DNA from: Porogramme epimiltina
Lineage: Eukaryota; Basidiomycota; Agaricomycetes; Polyporales; Polyporaceae
DNA: 64,000 nt
Assembly (NCBI GenBank): GCA_900155495.1
Contig: FTLJ01000741.1
Span: forward strand, 1-64,000
Direction of reading: 5' to 3'
Below the pieces are notes generated by a model. The model had not been told where the DNA came from. It made no database searches and saw only the letters and a program-made list of their open reading frames with translations. This document shows positions 1 through 11,618 of this stretch, in pieces; position 1 is the first letter of the stretch; each line of letters starts with the position of its first letter. A program made the position numbers and the translations under genes.

Positions 1-2725
1 CCCCTCTTCCTCGACATCGTCCCCGCCGACGTCCCCCACCCCATCACCTTCCCCGCCTCCCCCCGCGTCGACTCCTCCGTCGACACCCTCACTCGCAGCG
101 TCTCCGCCGGCGGCCTCGGCAAGCACCCCAGCGACTCCGAGGACTCGTCCGAGTCGTCTGCGCACTCGCGCGACTCTAGCCTCGACTCGAGCGGCTCGTA
201 CTCTTTCCACGACGCCCGCGCAGAATCCCAGCCGGCTGCGTCGCCGCCGCACCCAGGTTCGTCGTCACCGTCTGCTGCTGCGGAAGAGGACCGCTGCAGC
301 GACCTCCACGCCCGCCTCCCTCCAGTCGAATCCCTCACCGCTCCCCTTGAGGCCCTCGTCCTTCCGTTGGACGAACCGCTTCCTTCTCCGTCATCAGAAA
401 GGACAAGGAATCTCTCATTAGCATCCCTCGAGTCGCTCACCGCCCCCCTCGAGGTCCTTGTCCTCCCATCGGACGAGCCACTTCCTCCACCATCAGAGAG
501 AACAAGGGCGTTCTCGTTAGCGTCCGTAGAATCGCTTACCGCGCCCATCGAGTCGCTTGTTCTCCCCGATCACACAATCACTCCCCCACAACTGAAGCTA
601 GAGCCTTGCGAGGTCCCTCTACCTTCAGACTTCGAGCCCTGGGAGATCCCCCTCCCCGACGACGACGAATTCGACTCGATCCCCACCCCAGACTCCCCCC
701 ACATCATCCCCATGGACCCACTCGGCGTGTCTGTGCCTCAGGCCGAGGCAGCACCGCCAGCAGTGGACGTCGAGGTCGTGGCCGAGGGAGGCGCGCCGGC
801 GTCCGACGACGCGCCTCTGACGTCCACGCTCGACTCGCAGCTCTCCGCCTCGATGGAGGTCCCGCGCGAGCTGCCGCTCGTTTCCCCACCTGCCCCCGTC
901 GGGGAGCCGGAGGTCCCCGACCCGTTCCTCAAGGACGCCGACATTGAGGCGTCCGATGACACGAGCGAGGACGCGAGCAGCGGCAGCTCGGGCGCGCTCG
1001 AGCCTGCCGCGGCGGAGGAGATCGCGCTTGCGCCCTCCTCCCCTGCACCCCCTGCACCCGACGTAAATAAGGCGGTGCCACCAACGCCAACCACGGCGGC
1101 GGCGCTGCCGAGCGACGACGAAGAAGACGAAGAAGATGTACCTGAACTGTACCTACCCGGACTCACGCTGCCCACGATGTTCCTGCCCATCCCGAATGTG
1201 CGCTATCCCCTCTTTTCCTCGCTGACGTGGTGGCTGTCTAAGAGCATGATAAATTATGCCACGCGCCGTCCCCTGTACCGATAGACAGACCCTTTGAGTA
1301 CGCTCCTCACGAAATACATACCGCCTGAGCGCCGCCCGCCGCGAGACCTCACGGGCGACTACGCCCGTGCGGGAGGAGAGATGCACCCGCTCGTCGTGAG
1401 TTGTTTGAGAAGCACGCGATGAGAATTGAACGCGGAGAGTTGACGCGTGCTTGTTTGTGAACGCCTACAGATGACGAACAGCTGGAGGGCGATCGCAAGG
1501 CAGGCCCGCGACCGCATCGTCGAAGCCGACCCCGAAGACGTCTCGTTCATCCTCTCCGTGAGTCTCAGGCCCACCCACCCCAGCGTGCACGCGCGAGAGA
1601 GGAACCCACGCTAAGCACCGCGGCCCCCCCGCCCGCCCACACACACAGCTCTGGTACCTCCGCCTCTCCGCGCTCGCACGCATGCGCCTCTTCAACCAGA
1701 CCGCGGCCGAGTGCGCGAACCTCTTCGCCGTGCTCGGCGCGGTCGAGCCGCCCGCCGCGCGCGCGTACCTCCGCGCGCGCGTGCTCCCCTTCGAGCTCGA
1801 CGTCCTCCAAGCGCGCCTCAAGTACTGGGCCGGCGACCACATGGGCCACCTCGACGCGCTCGCCGCGCTCCTCCGCCGCTGCCGCGCCAGCGCGCGCGCG
1901 GCGCGCGGCGGCGACCCCGCGGCGGCCGCGATGTGGACCGAGCGCGGCGCGCGGGTGGGGCTCATCATCGCGTCGCAGCTCATCGAGATGAAGGTGCGCG
2001 TTCCCCCTCCTACCCTCCCTTCTCCTCTCCGTTTTCCAGTGCTCACGGCCGCCTCCGCCACACAGGACTTCGCCGCGGCCGCGAAGACACTCGAGCCTCT
2101 CTGCGTGCAGCCCGCCGGCGCATCCTCGCCCGCCCTCCGTTCCGCCGTCGCGCGTGTGTACCTCCAGGGCGGGCACGTCGCCGCCGCCGCGCGTCACTTC
2201 GCTGCCGCCGCGGTGGACCCGACCGCGGACCCGCAGCAGGTCGCGATGGACACTGCGCTGCTCGCCGCCGCCGAGGGCGACTGGGCGCGCGCGGAGGGCG
2301 CGCTGCGCGGGCTGCTCGCGGCCGAGAGCGGCGAGGACGACGAGAACTACGTCGCGGTGAACAACTTGGCGGTGGTGCTCCTCAACCAGGGGCGGCTCCA
2401 GGAGGTGTGTCAGTCCGTACTTGGGGGCGGATAGCGGGGCTGAGCGTTGTTTATTTCGGTTTCGCAGGCCATCGAGCTGCTGGAGACGGCGCTGCGCACG
2501 TCGCCGGCCACCATCGTGACCGCGGAGCCGTTCCTGTTCAACATCTGTGAGTCGACTGTGGCGTGACAGATCTCTGCTCTTCGCGCGCTGACGGTCCTGG
2601 CAGCGACGCTGTACGAGCTCCGGTCGACCGCGGGCGGGGACAAGAAGCGCGAGCTCCTCATCGAGGTGTCCAAGTGGGCGGGCGACGGCCTGCGCACGAC
2701 GTGCCTCAAGATGCCGACGAACTAG
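1..2725 (+). CDS. TRAPPC12-like TRAPP complex subunit (5' partial)
   Basis: Predicted subunit of the TRAPP tethering complex, acting in ER-Golgi membrane traffic. Exons: <1-1197, 1285-1395, 1471-1557, 1649-1993, 2066-2404, 2468-2546, 2604-2725; all junctions keep frame and use GT-AG. The first exon is an acidic, Ser/Pro-rich disordered region of about 400 residues containing a tandem repeat. The conserved part begins at LPIPNTDPLSTLLTKYIPPE. It continues through MTNSWRAIARQARD, LWYLRLSALARMRLFNQTA, an Ala-rich helical TPR-like segment, and the C-terminal KWAGDGLRTTCLKMPTN. This order matches the TRAPPC12/TPR family. Treating the 1-1284 frame as a separate gene would leave the conserved segment from 1285 without a start. 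The gene begins upstream of the window. It is convergent with the KAR9 gene, with 240 bp between stop codons. Seen: motifs and splice sites. Known: family role. Inferred: complex membership here. Confidence 0.85.
325..573 (+). repeat. in-frame tandem repeat in the TRAPPC12-like N-terminus
   Basis: Two full units (325-426, 34 codons; 427-525, 33 codons) and a partial third unit (526-573) encode the pattern [VL]ESLTAP[LI]E-x-LVLP followed by DEPLP and SERTR. The repeat keeps the reading frame and lies in disordered sequence, which suggests recent unit duplication inside the exon. Confidence 0.8.
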
Positions 2726-2965
2726 GCGCTTCGCACCTCACACGCGATCAATGCAATGCAAGGGGGGTGCGCGAGCGAACGCGGGGATGGACATACGGCG
2801 AGGGATTATGCGGTAGAACACCGAAGTACGATAACGTCGATTACAATCCTGCAGATCCATATCGTCCAGAGCTCCCCGCCATTCGAGTTACAACGCCCCA
2901 ACCCCGTGCCCACACGCACACAAACGACCCCCATTCGCAGCCCACGAGTCTCGCCTTCATATAGC

Positions 2966-5832
2966 CTACAAACGGCTCATAACATACGTCCGGAGATCTT
3001 GCCAGCCTGGATATCGTGTATTGTATTAGTATATATCAGCGTTAGACAGCCCGAATCGACTCACCTCCACCCACACGGCACATGACCTTCTTCGTCGTGC
3101 CCCGCCCGCCCGAGCGGCTCATCGTCGTGAGCTTGCAGTTGACGACCTTGCGCCCGAGCTGGTTCGAGAACGCGTACTGCGCGCGCACCTCCTCGCCCTC
3201 GCGCGGCGCGCCGCGCAGGGGCGGGTCGACGCGCTCGACGATCAAGTTGTGCGGCAGCGCGTTCACGACCGCCGCGACGCCGACGTCGAGCGGGTCGCGC
3301 GCGTTCCCCGGCGCGTACCAGTGCACGGGCTCGCCGACGAACTCGTCCGCGGGCGTCTCTGCGCCCGCGCGCGAGCCGGGGCGCGACGCGGAGCCGGGGG
3401 TGCCGGGCCCTGGGGTGCGTGGGCCCGTGCCGTCGCGGAAGCTGGATGGGGGCAGGCGGGGGCGTGGCGTCGAGCGGAGCATGTCGGGCGTCATGGCGCG
3501 GTTGGCGGACGCGCGGAAGGACATGGCACTATCCGGCCGATAGGACATCGCGGTGCCCGGCCGCGAGGCGGAGGAGACGTGCACGCTCGGGATGGGGATC
3601 ATAGAACGGCTTGGGGGCCGTGCAGGGAAGGAAGACTGGGTGGGGGACATGGCGCGTTGCATGAGCGATGTCGGACTGGACTCGCCCGAAAGCGATCGGA
3701 GGTGTGTGGCAGGGCCAGGAATATGACTGGGTGTCTTGGGCCGAGTCCGAGGAGGGGAGACATGTGAAGGCCCGGGTGTGGTAGGAAGACCGGGGGTGTT
3801 TGCACGGGATGGTGCTCGGTACAAGGAAAACGGTGTGGAAGATTGTGCGGTAGAAGCAGAAGATGTGACAGGTGACCACGGTCGAGAAGAAGCCATAGAA
3901 CTCCGGGATAGACTCCGTTTGTACATAGATGGAATAGGGGGTATCTCTTCTGTCGACGTTCGTGGACGACCGGAGACGGAAGGTCTCCGTGGGGACTGCT
4001 GCTTGACGGTCGCCGCACGTTCCTCAACCTCCACTTTCGTTGAACTATTCCACGCTGGACGGGACTTAAGCGTGGCGTTCGCGTCGGCTTTGCGTGACGG
4101 CGACGAATCTGGGGTGAGGCTGTGACTATACTTGTGAGTCGGTCGGTCGGGGGTGGTCGGCGTGGGGGGTTGGCCGCCGTTGAGAAAGTGAAACATAGAA
4201 GCCCTGTGGCGCAGGGTACGCGCAGGTTCGGAGGAAGGCATTCGCGATGGCGCGGGGCTCTTGGAGGGGACCGGTGTGACCTTGCCTGGTGAGGGCGATT
4301 TCGCACCGGAGGCAACCTTGAGTTTACGCGCAATCTTGCGAAATGGGGATATCGAGCGTGATATCGTGTTAGAGGAAGGTGAACGGCCCTTCTTTTCGCC
4401 GCTTGGGGGAGTTGCGAGGTAGCCATTCTTTGACACCGACGTGGTAGCGGACAGGCTAGATTCCCCGGAACTGAGGGCGGAATCATTGCCTTGCAAGAAA
4501 AATCGTCGCATATTGTCCATATCAGTGTCCGTCCTGGTTATTCGCTCCTTCAAATTACGCCAGCGCTGTGTGCACTCCGCGTGCCGTCGTAGACACTCGC
4601 CGTTCTTGGTTACACGGTCCTGAACTCCTTTATCAATGATGGAGAGGACCTTGGTAGTGGCAGGCATGTAGTGTCTACAAAGTGGTCAGCGGTGCGTCAA
4701 ACTCAGCGGTCTGTGCAACTTACTTCTTCTTCGCTTCGAATGATTCCAAGAGCGCCGTAAATGTCTCGTACGTGAGAGGCGACTTATCAGAACGTCCAGA
4801 GGACGACACATTGGATGAAGTGATTGACTCGTCAAGTCCGCGTTTCTGCACTTGCCACATAAACTCCTTCAGGAGGAAATGTTTCAGAAGGTCCCACAAA
4901 TATCCGATTCAAAACGTCTTACCTGACATCGATTGACGGCCTTCTCCAGGCTGGACATCATGCCGTCCGCTTGGTCCGTCACAGTCCGAAAAACAGTCAA
5001 CCACTTGTCTTCCTTGAGCTCTTCTCTCAATACTTGGATCTCCTTCTGGAGCGCGTCCCAGTCGGACGCGAGCGCAGCGTGCTTGCGTAGGATCGCCTCT
5101 TCTTCCTCGGTGTTAGAGCTCATCAGTGTTGGTGTTTTCTCTGAACGACTGAGAAGGGGTTGCAGGACATCGTCGATGGATTTGATCCCCTTCGAGACGA
5201 CCTCGACGCGCTCATCGAGCGTTACGAGCGACTGGTCGATCACGCTTGTGGTGGAAGTCGCGTCCTTGGACGACTGGGACTTATGCCGTAACTCTTGAAT
5301 TTCTGGAAGGGAAAAACGAGGTCGGCCGTGGTTGGAATGACGGGCTTCGCAGATAGACGGGACGCTTGGGGTTGACTTACCGAAGATGCGCGTCTGAATG
5401 TCCGAAATCGAGTAGGCAAGCTCTGTCATCTCTCCTGGAGTCATAGCTAGCCGCAGATCTCTGCAGAAAAGAGGGGACGGCGTTCGGCGATGATGAGGGA
5501 GGGCATGAAAGAGGTATGGTGGGACCACTTACTCGTGGCTTCGTTCCTTTCCCTTGGATATATATGACGCGCGGTTGAACTTGACGGTAACATCCTCTGT
5601 GGCGGGGCAATCGCTTTAATGCACGAAAACGGCCACCTTCGGACAAACGCGTACCATCATCCGCCCTACTCAGTCGACCGCTGGACGAGCCTGATGACGA
5701 CGCGGCTGAGACAGATGGAGACGGCGAGGGCGGGACGGAGAGGGACGGTGATGGTGGTACATGGAAACTGTTCCTAGACGAAGAAGAGAGTATGCTGGAA
5801 GACCGAGAAGACGTGAGAGTGAGAGAGACCAT
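2966..5832 (-). CDS. KAR9-like microtubule/cortex protein with C-terminal GAS2 motif
   Basis: Predicted spindle-positioning protein linking microtubule plus ends to the cortex. Exons (5' to 3'): 5832-5655, 5596-5533, 5460-5381, 5302-4923, 4866-4724, 4674-3065, 3006-2966, giving about 831 residues. A short Ser-rich start is followed by EDVTVKFNRASYISKGKERS and helical, coiled-coil-prone sequence (IQTRIFEIQELRHK; DWDALQKEIQVLREELKEDK). Next comes MPATTKVLSIIDKGVQDRV, typical of basidiomycete KAR9 homologues. A long Ser/Pro/Arg-rich disordered stretch follows, of the kind used for microtubule binding. The last small exon completes a GAS2-type ending, VMCRVGGGWQDLRTYVMSRL; without that splice the motif stops after VGGG. 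The start at 5832 is the first ATG in the open frame. Seen: junctions and motifs. Known: KAR9 and GAS2 domains bind microtubules. Function here is inferred. Confidence 0.8.
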
Positions 5833-6415
5833 AACAGGGAGTAACCCAGGAGCGCGATAGCAAAGGCGATATGCAGAAGAGTCGGAGCCTGGTCGAAGGG
5901 TACGGTCGGGGAGGGGAGGTCGGGGACGGGAAGGATTGAGAGGGAGAAACCCCTTGACGAGAAGGTGCTTCAGAGGATCCGCCGAGTCAAACTTTTGTCG
6001 CTGGAGGGGGGAGGGGGTATACGCAACAAGTTGGCGGGAGAGACGCGACGGATCCTCTGCTCGTCGCGGCCAGCAGCGCTTCAGAGGACAAAAAGGCTTG
6101 GACGGCGGTGGGCGTTGGTGAGAGATGGATGAGCAACTTCGCCCGACAGCGGACGCCTAGCAGCCGCCTGCGCCGCGATCTCTTACACGCTCCTTACCCG
6201 GCTAATCCCCGTTTATTTACTGACATTAATGGATCTAATCAGTCAACACTATAACCTGGTAACAATCATTAATGGTCACACGCTATTCGTGCAACAGCAT
6301 CCGAACTAAAAGCAAGGTTCTCGTCGCCACAAGGCAACCGACCCTCTTGTCTTTCGGGAGAAGCAAAGTTTTTTGAACTACGTAAGAGTACAACAAAAGG
6401 GTCGAAAGCACTGTC
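5833..6415. other. intergenic, KAR9 promoter side / Clr2 3' side
   Basis: About 580 bp between two minus-strand genes. I see no coding frame with homology, no RNA gene and no repeat. It must hold the KAR9 promoter and the Clr2 terminator. Confidence 0.6.
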
Positions 6416-9188
6416 CTAGTCCACCTCCATGGCACCCTGCCCCTCCGCTCCCGCCTCCCACTGCATCTGCGGGTGCAGCCGTGCCATCTTAACCTCGTCC
6501 CACCGGGCCCTGAAAGCTTTCCGCGCATCGCTGTCCGCCTCCGTGAGCATAATCGTTCGCGAGCCCCTCCAGTACTGCGGCTCCATAGACTGGAACACGC
6601 CCGGGACAAGTCCGTCCATCGCGAAAATGTGCTTGAACTTGTCGACATCATTGGTCGCGGACATGTATTGGAGTGTTTCCGCCACTAACGGCGCCATGAG
6701 GGGGTGGAAGAGGAGCTCGGGATAGTATCGTCCACTGATGAGCGACAGCGAGATGACCACCTCATGTCCGGGTTGCAGAATCGGCCTGAACTTGAAGCCC
6801 GAGGGCGGGGGCGGCAGCGGGTATGAAGACGAGAGGACGGGGTGTGAGAGCTGGTCGTTCAACTTGCGCGGCTTAGCAGAAGCTGAGGTGCCCTCCGCGG
6901 AGGGTGCGCTCGGGTCCGGGTTGGGAGGCGACGGTTGCGGCAGCGACGGTTGGCCGGTAAACGAAAGGCCGTGAAGCCCTTGCGAAATGGATGTTGTACC
7001 ATCTACACACAAACATGTTAGAGGTGGCCGGAAATGAAAGAACATCACACGCACCGACGTCCATTGAAGGCGATTCACGGGCTTTCCCCTTCCCCTTATC
7101 CACGCTGGCAGCTCCGTCCACCTTCGGGGCTTCGGGATCTTCCCAGTCGGCGTCGACGAGCTCGTACACCATCCCGCTCGCACGACACTCCTTCGTGACG
7201 CTCGACCCGTCCTCTGCGGGTGTGTCCACCACGAAGAGCCCCTCGATCCTGAAGAACAGCCCGCGCTCCTGCGCCCCGAGCCGCTGCGGATCCACGCCCT
7301 CCGCACCCGGTGTAGTCGCCTGCGCGTGCGCAACTGTCGCCGGGGACGGCCCCGCGGGGGGCAAGATCACGTCCGTGCCCTTCGGCGCGAACTGACAACG
7401 CGCGATCTTGAGCCGGACCAGTTCGTCCACCCAAATTTTCTCCGAGCCCCACCAGAGGCCTTGGAAGCGCTTTTGAGTGACAGTCTGAGGAGCGGTGATC
7501 GAGTGCGAGAACGTCCCGAGCATACTGATACTCTGAGGCTCGTCGGCGGGGCCCTCCCGACCGCTGATAGTCGGGGCGGGTCCGGCATTATTGTTCATAG
7601 ACTGTTGAATGATGGAGTGGAGGGTCTGAACTTGCGGTTCGGGAGGGTTTTGCGGCGGCGGGGGCGGCGGTGGGGGCATCGAGGGAGCGGTAGAAGCGGA
7701 AGCAGGGGGTGTTGCGCTTGTCGGGAGAACGAACTTGCATTCCCACTCGTCGGTTGGAAGCCAGAAATGGGTGAGGAACGAAGCTATCTGGATGGCGAGA
7801 GTGTACGGTGCGGCGGCGCGTTTGAACTTCTCGTAAGATTTCTCTGGGTCGACCTGTTCCATGGGATCGAAGTCAAACATGTGTTCGTCCAAGTCCCGGT
7901 CCATCTCTTCTATGTTAACTGTCTCCAGGTAGTTCAGGAACTCCTCGTTGACGCGTTCAAGGACGGAATGCGAAGGCAAATGCGCGAGGTATGGTAGCAC
8001 GGCCGCGTCAGTAAGATGGATAGTACGTGTGGTGCCGAGAAGCTTGACTTGGTACGCATAGCAATGTTCAATAGTCCAGGGCACGCTTCCTGCGGCCTCG
8101 AGGGGAGCAGTCGGGGGTGTTCCTGATGGGCCCGCGGCGGAGGGGTCGCCTGGAGGTGCGCCGAGCGCAGGGTTGTTGTCCGCGGCCTCCTGGTACAAGT
8201 CCTTCATGTCGACCTCGCCGTCCGTGGGGCCCGTTGGGCGCGGGATAACCCTGAAATGGACGTACTCGACGACGCCTGGCCACAGGTGGATGTCCTCTTC
8301 AGGTGTCCTGCCGCGTATCTGAGGATCCAGGTGACACCATACGATCTCGCTTTTCCGGAAGAGCCGCGGGCGCTGCACTTCGGAGACCTTCACCGCGCTA
8401 CGGATGTCGAAGTCGCGGTCGCGCAGCATGAACTGTTCTGGGCCCGATATGGCCTTGGGTGGTGGGGGAGGTACGCGCCGGACGGCGGCATACGGCTTTG
8501 GAGCTCGTGGCTGCCGCGGTTCTCGAGGCTCCCTCGGCACACGAGGACGGGTTTGTCGTTGGGATGGCCCAGCTACGGAGGCGGACCTACGGACCGCGCT
8601 GAGACCCATGCTGTCCGAGATCAAGCGTTGCGGCAGCTTCGTGCAGTACTTGCACTGGCAGTTCGCCCGGTTCTGGGTCTCGTCTTGCATAAGCCATAGT
8701 GCATGTGGGATAAACTCGTTGGTGGAACGAAATTTAGAGGTGTGCTCAGATCCTGCGGGGGATGAGCACCGAGCCGGGGAAACAAGGAACATATACCGCA
8801 CCATAGAGATATGGATCGTGCCGAGGAGCCTTCACTGGGCCTTTATTGTGATCATATAGCTTATACCCATATGGAAAATTCTCCAAGACGTATGATGGGC
8901 CCGCTATTCAAGACGAAGGAAGTGCTGAGGAAAGCCGCAAGCTGCGTTAACGGGAGTAGGCCTACCAGGAAGTCCCATACGAGTCGCGAGCTCCTTCCCA
9001 ACATTCACCCTCCACATGATAGCCAAACTCTCATCCATGTCGACCTCGCGCATGTAGTTGACTTGGCCATTTGTTACTATCTTCTTCGTATTCTTTGGGA
9101 GGTTCGAAGGGTCTCCATCGGAGCGGGTGAAGTTGAGCCAGTGAGGGTTTTCAGGAAGGGTGTGTCCAGCTGCATGTCTTCGTGACAT
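6416..9188 (-). CDS. clr2-like: Clr2-like transcriptional silencing protein
   Basis: Homologue of cryptic loci regulator 2, a subunit of the fission-yeast SHREC histone-deacetylase/remodelling complex that silences heterochromatin. Exons: 9188-8966, 8903-8802, 8752-7055, 7002-6416 (about 869 residues). The N-terminal silencing domain runs over the first three exons: FTRSDGDPSNLP, NYMREVDMDESLAIMWRVNVG, VLENFPYGYKLYDHNKGP, FRSTNEFIPHALWLM, then a CxCxxC motif (CQCKYC, about residues 140-145). The middle contains EIVWCHLDP and LWPGVVEYV, as in the Clr2 C-terminal domain. It is followed by Pro-rich linkers and a conserved end with RYYPELLFHPLMAP. The 102-nt second exon restores continuity across what would otherwise be stop codons. 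The start at 9188 (MSRRHAAGHT) is the only in-frame ATG before the domain, but a further upstream exon cannot be excluded. Confidence 0.82.
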
Positions 9189-9778
9189 TGATTCTTTGTG
9201 CACAGATGGGCGTTTCGAGCTGTGAAATGATGCTCAGACCCGGGATAGTTGAGGAGGGACGTTAGTGGGGGATATACAAGCCACACGCCGCGTATCCGCG
9301 TCCCAAGCGCGGCGTGGGCGGCAAACTCAATTCACAGCGGGCATGGGAGAATACGATTATATAAGCGGATCTATATAAGAAGAGCCCTTCTCGACTTCTA
9401 AGCGCGTTCACACCTTCGATTCCAACCCCAATGTATGTTCCCTGAACCAACGTCTGAGCTGTATGTGCGTATCTCTTCTTCTCTTTGTGTCGCCGCAATT
9501 ATCTACACCTTTGTCGGGCATTCCCAACCGCTTTGGTGTTAAACTGTGCGGCAAAATCGTACCGTGACTTTTTCTTAGGAAGTTTTCGCGCGTCCCTCAG
9601 GCACGTTGACCTTTCGTTTTGCTACGAGGTGGATGTATTGAGGGGCGGGACATCTTTTGTAGGGGTTCTGTCACTTCTTGTGTATGTAGCTGTCTTGAAC
9701 ACAATCTGACACAATCAACGAATATCTTGAATGAGGGGAGCTGTTGTGCATTACGACGTTCTACCCTAAATTTGTAAG
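9189..9778. other. intergenic between Clr2-like and PQ-loop genes
   Basis: About 590 bp, AT-richer than the flanking exons. No supported gene or repeat; it contains the Clr2 5' flank. Confidence 0.55.
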
Positions 9779-11005
9779 TTAGTTCGACCTCCTCTCCTCG
9801 ATCCCTGCCTCCTCTGCCTTAGTAGGCGGGGCTTCCTTCGGGTGGTATTCTGCCTTAGCCGTGGTATTCGAGCCTGCCGGTAGCGGGGCGCTTTCATTAT
9901 TCGTCAAATCCTGCACGACGTGAGGCTCCTCGTCTGAGCGGCCTGGTTCTATGGTATTTTCGGCCTCGAGACGCTTTCGCCTCCGTTTTGCGATCGGGTT
10001 GAGTATCAGCGCGCAGAGCAGGACAATACCGTCTAGGAGCTGTTCGTCCCGAAATCAGCCTTGCTCATTGCCAAGAAGAACGCGAAGTCTGTGGAACGCA
10101 CCACGACGAGCGAGTATGCGACCCCGGCTACAACATCGAAGCTGTCTTTGAAGGCGAGTGACAGGTCGCTGAACACACCGCCGAGCATGTCTACGAGCAT
10201 AAACAGGACAGAGATGCCGATGACCTCTTTGAACTTGTAGATCTCCCAATACTGTGGTCTGCATGCTCCATCTGTGAGCTTAGAATGTAACATAACCACA
10301 TGCGGGCACGTACATTAGAGCGACCGAGAGTAGTACGGTGCTGGCAATGCCGAAGAATTGCACACCCCGCATGTTACCACGGTCGTATGACGGCTAGGAG
10401 AGGAACCCCGGTCGGTATTTGTGTCTCGACTAAGAGCTGTGAGTGTAGAGAGAACGGACCTTGATAGCGAAAATCATGCCTGCCTCAAACCCGGCCGACA
10501 CGGCCAGTATGCCAACGTACATAGCGATTACTGCCGCTCTTGACCTCTTCCTCCCATAGTATTGGCACTGAGGAACCTAAAGCATTAACGTCGCCCCTGA
10601 CGGACGACGGGCAGAAGCCTACCTGCGCCCACGACATGTACGATAAGAGCGAGAGCAGCTGCGGCTGGACGATCAGGGGCACGTTGAGGTTCTGCACGAT
10701 CGCGTACACTCCGAAGAACATCCCCGAGATGCCCCATAGCAAACTGCGTCAAATAGGGGAGTCAGCCCAGCCCGCAAGTTTATTTCGACAGGGGCCACTT
10801 AAGCTTACACGAGGTACTCGGACAGCCCTTCCGTCGACTTTGTCCGCCAGCTCTTCCACACCTGCGGGACGAGCTGGACAGTCCAGCAGATGGTGCCTGC
10901 GGAAACCAAAACCAAAAGCGGGTGAGCCGGCGTTCGGAACTTGGAGACGGAGAGGGACCCACCCATCGTCCCAAGGACATTCTCTGCTACCGGGTTAGCC
11001 GGCAT
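9779..11005 (-). CDS. PQ-loop repeat membrane protein, copy 1
   Basis: Seven-helix PQ-loop (cystinosin/SWEET-like) protein, probably an organelle-membrane transporter; substrate unknown. Exons: 11005-10963, 10896-10809, 10743-10623, 10567-10460, 10393-10314, 10258-10102, 10039-9779 (about 285 residues). The first PQ loop is in TICWTVQLVPQVWKSWRTKS and the second in ALIPQYWEIYKFKEVIG. Hydrophobic segments include LLWGISGMFFGVYAIVQNL, AGFEAGMIFAI, GIASTVLLSVAL and ISVLFMLVDMLGG. A basic cluster (AKRRRKR) and an acidic cytosolic tail follow the last helix. A paralogue on the same strand at 43.8-45.1 kb has six exons of exactly equal length (43, 88, 121, 108, 80, 157 nt); only the tail exon differs. 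The start is chosen because MPAN/MPAI...AEN(V/A)(L/F)GTMG is shared by both copies. Confidence 0.85.
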
Positions 11006-11618
11006 GCTCTTAAACTTGAATGTACGCCGTGGCCTTCACACCCATGTGGTGGTCGTTCTGGTACAAACGAAATGACCTGTGGAGATCCCGATTTGGCGGG
11101 ACTCCGAGAGTCCGAGGAGTGACTCGGGAAGTCTCCGGACCGGGACTCCCGGGCCACCCACCGATAAGGTTGGCACGCCGTCACGGTGTCCACCGTCCAG
11201 GTGTCCGACGAACGTGCGCAAGTCCAGTAATGCCGCTGGTATTCTCGGAGTGCCGCAGAGCCCGAAGCTTGGGCTTCGGAGTTATAGCGCAGAAGGCGAA
11301 AACACCACAGACGCATGCAGACCACCCATCCTGTTGAAACACAACAGCCACCTGTGGTATCAATTGTCCGCATATACCGGTGATCGAGAGATAGTATCTA
11401 CATGTACACTGAACAGCCCAGGCCCTTCAAGTTGGATAGCACTAGCCAGCGCACGCCAACCTGAAAACAGATACTTGCACAATCCAATCCAGACATTCCA
11501 CCCGTGTACGCTCCAGCTAGTCCGACATTTACCCCACCTTCGCCCCACGCAGCTCTAAATCACCCCCACCTCCCGCCCGCGTGGCGGTTTTACATGTCAC
11601 AGGGAAAACCAAGCCCAC
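11006..11618. other. intergenic upstream of PQ-loop copy 1
   Basis: About 610 bp with short open frames on both strands but no family resemblance or codon pattern like the neighbours. Nothing else recognised. Confidence 0.5.

Noticed and set aside
738..1190. 150-codon minus-strand frame over the TRAPPC12-like first exon
   Set aside because: Low-complexity shadow of a GC-rich exon.
1..1284. Separate gene ending at the TAG of 1282-1284
   Set aside because: That stop falls inside a predicted intron; splicing 1197 to 1285 gives the conserved IPN-TDPL join of TRAPPC12.
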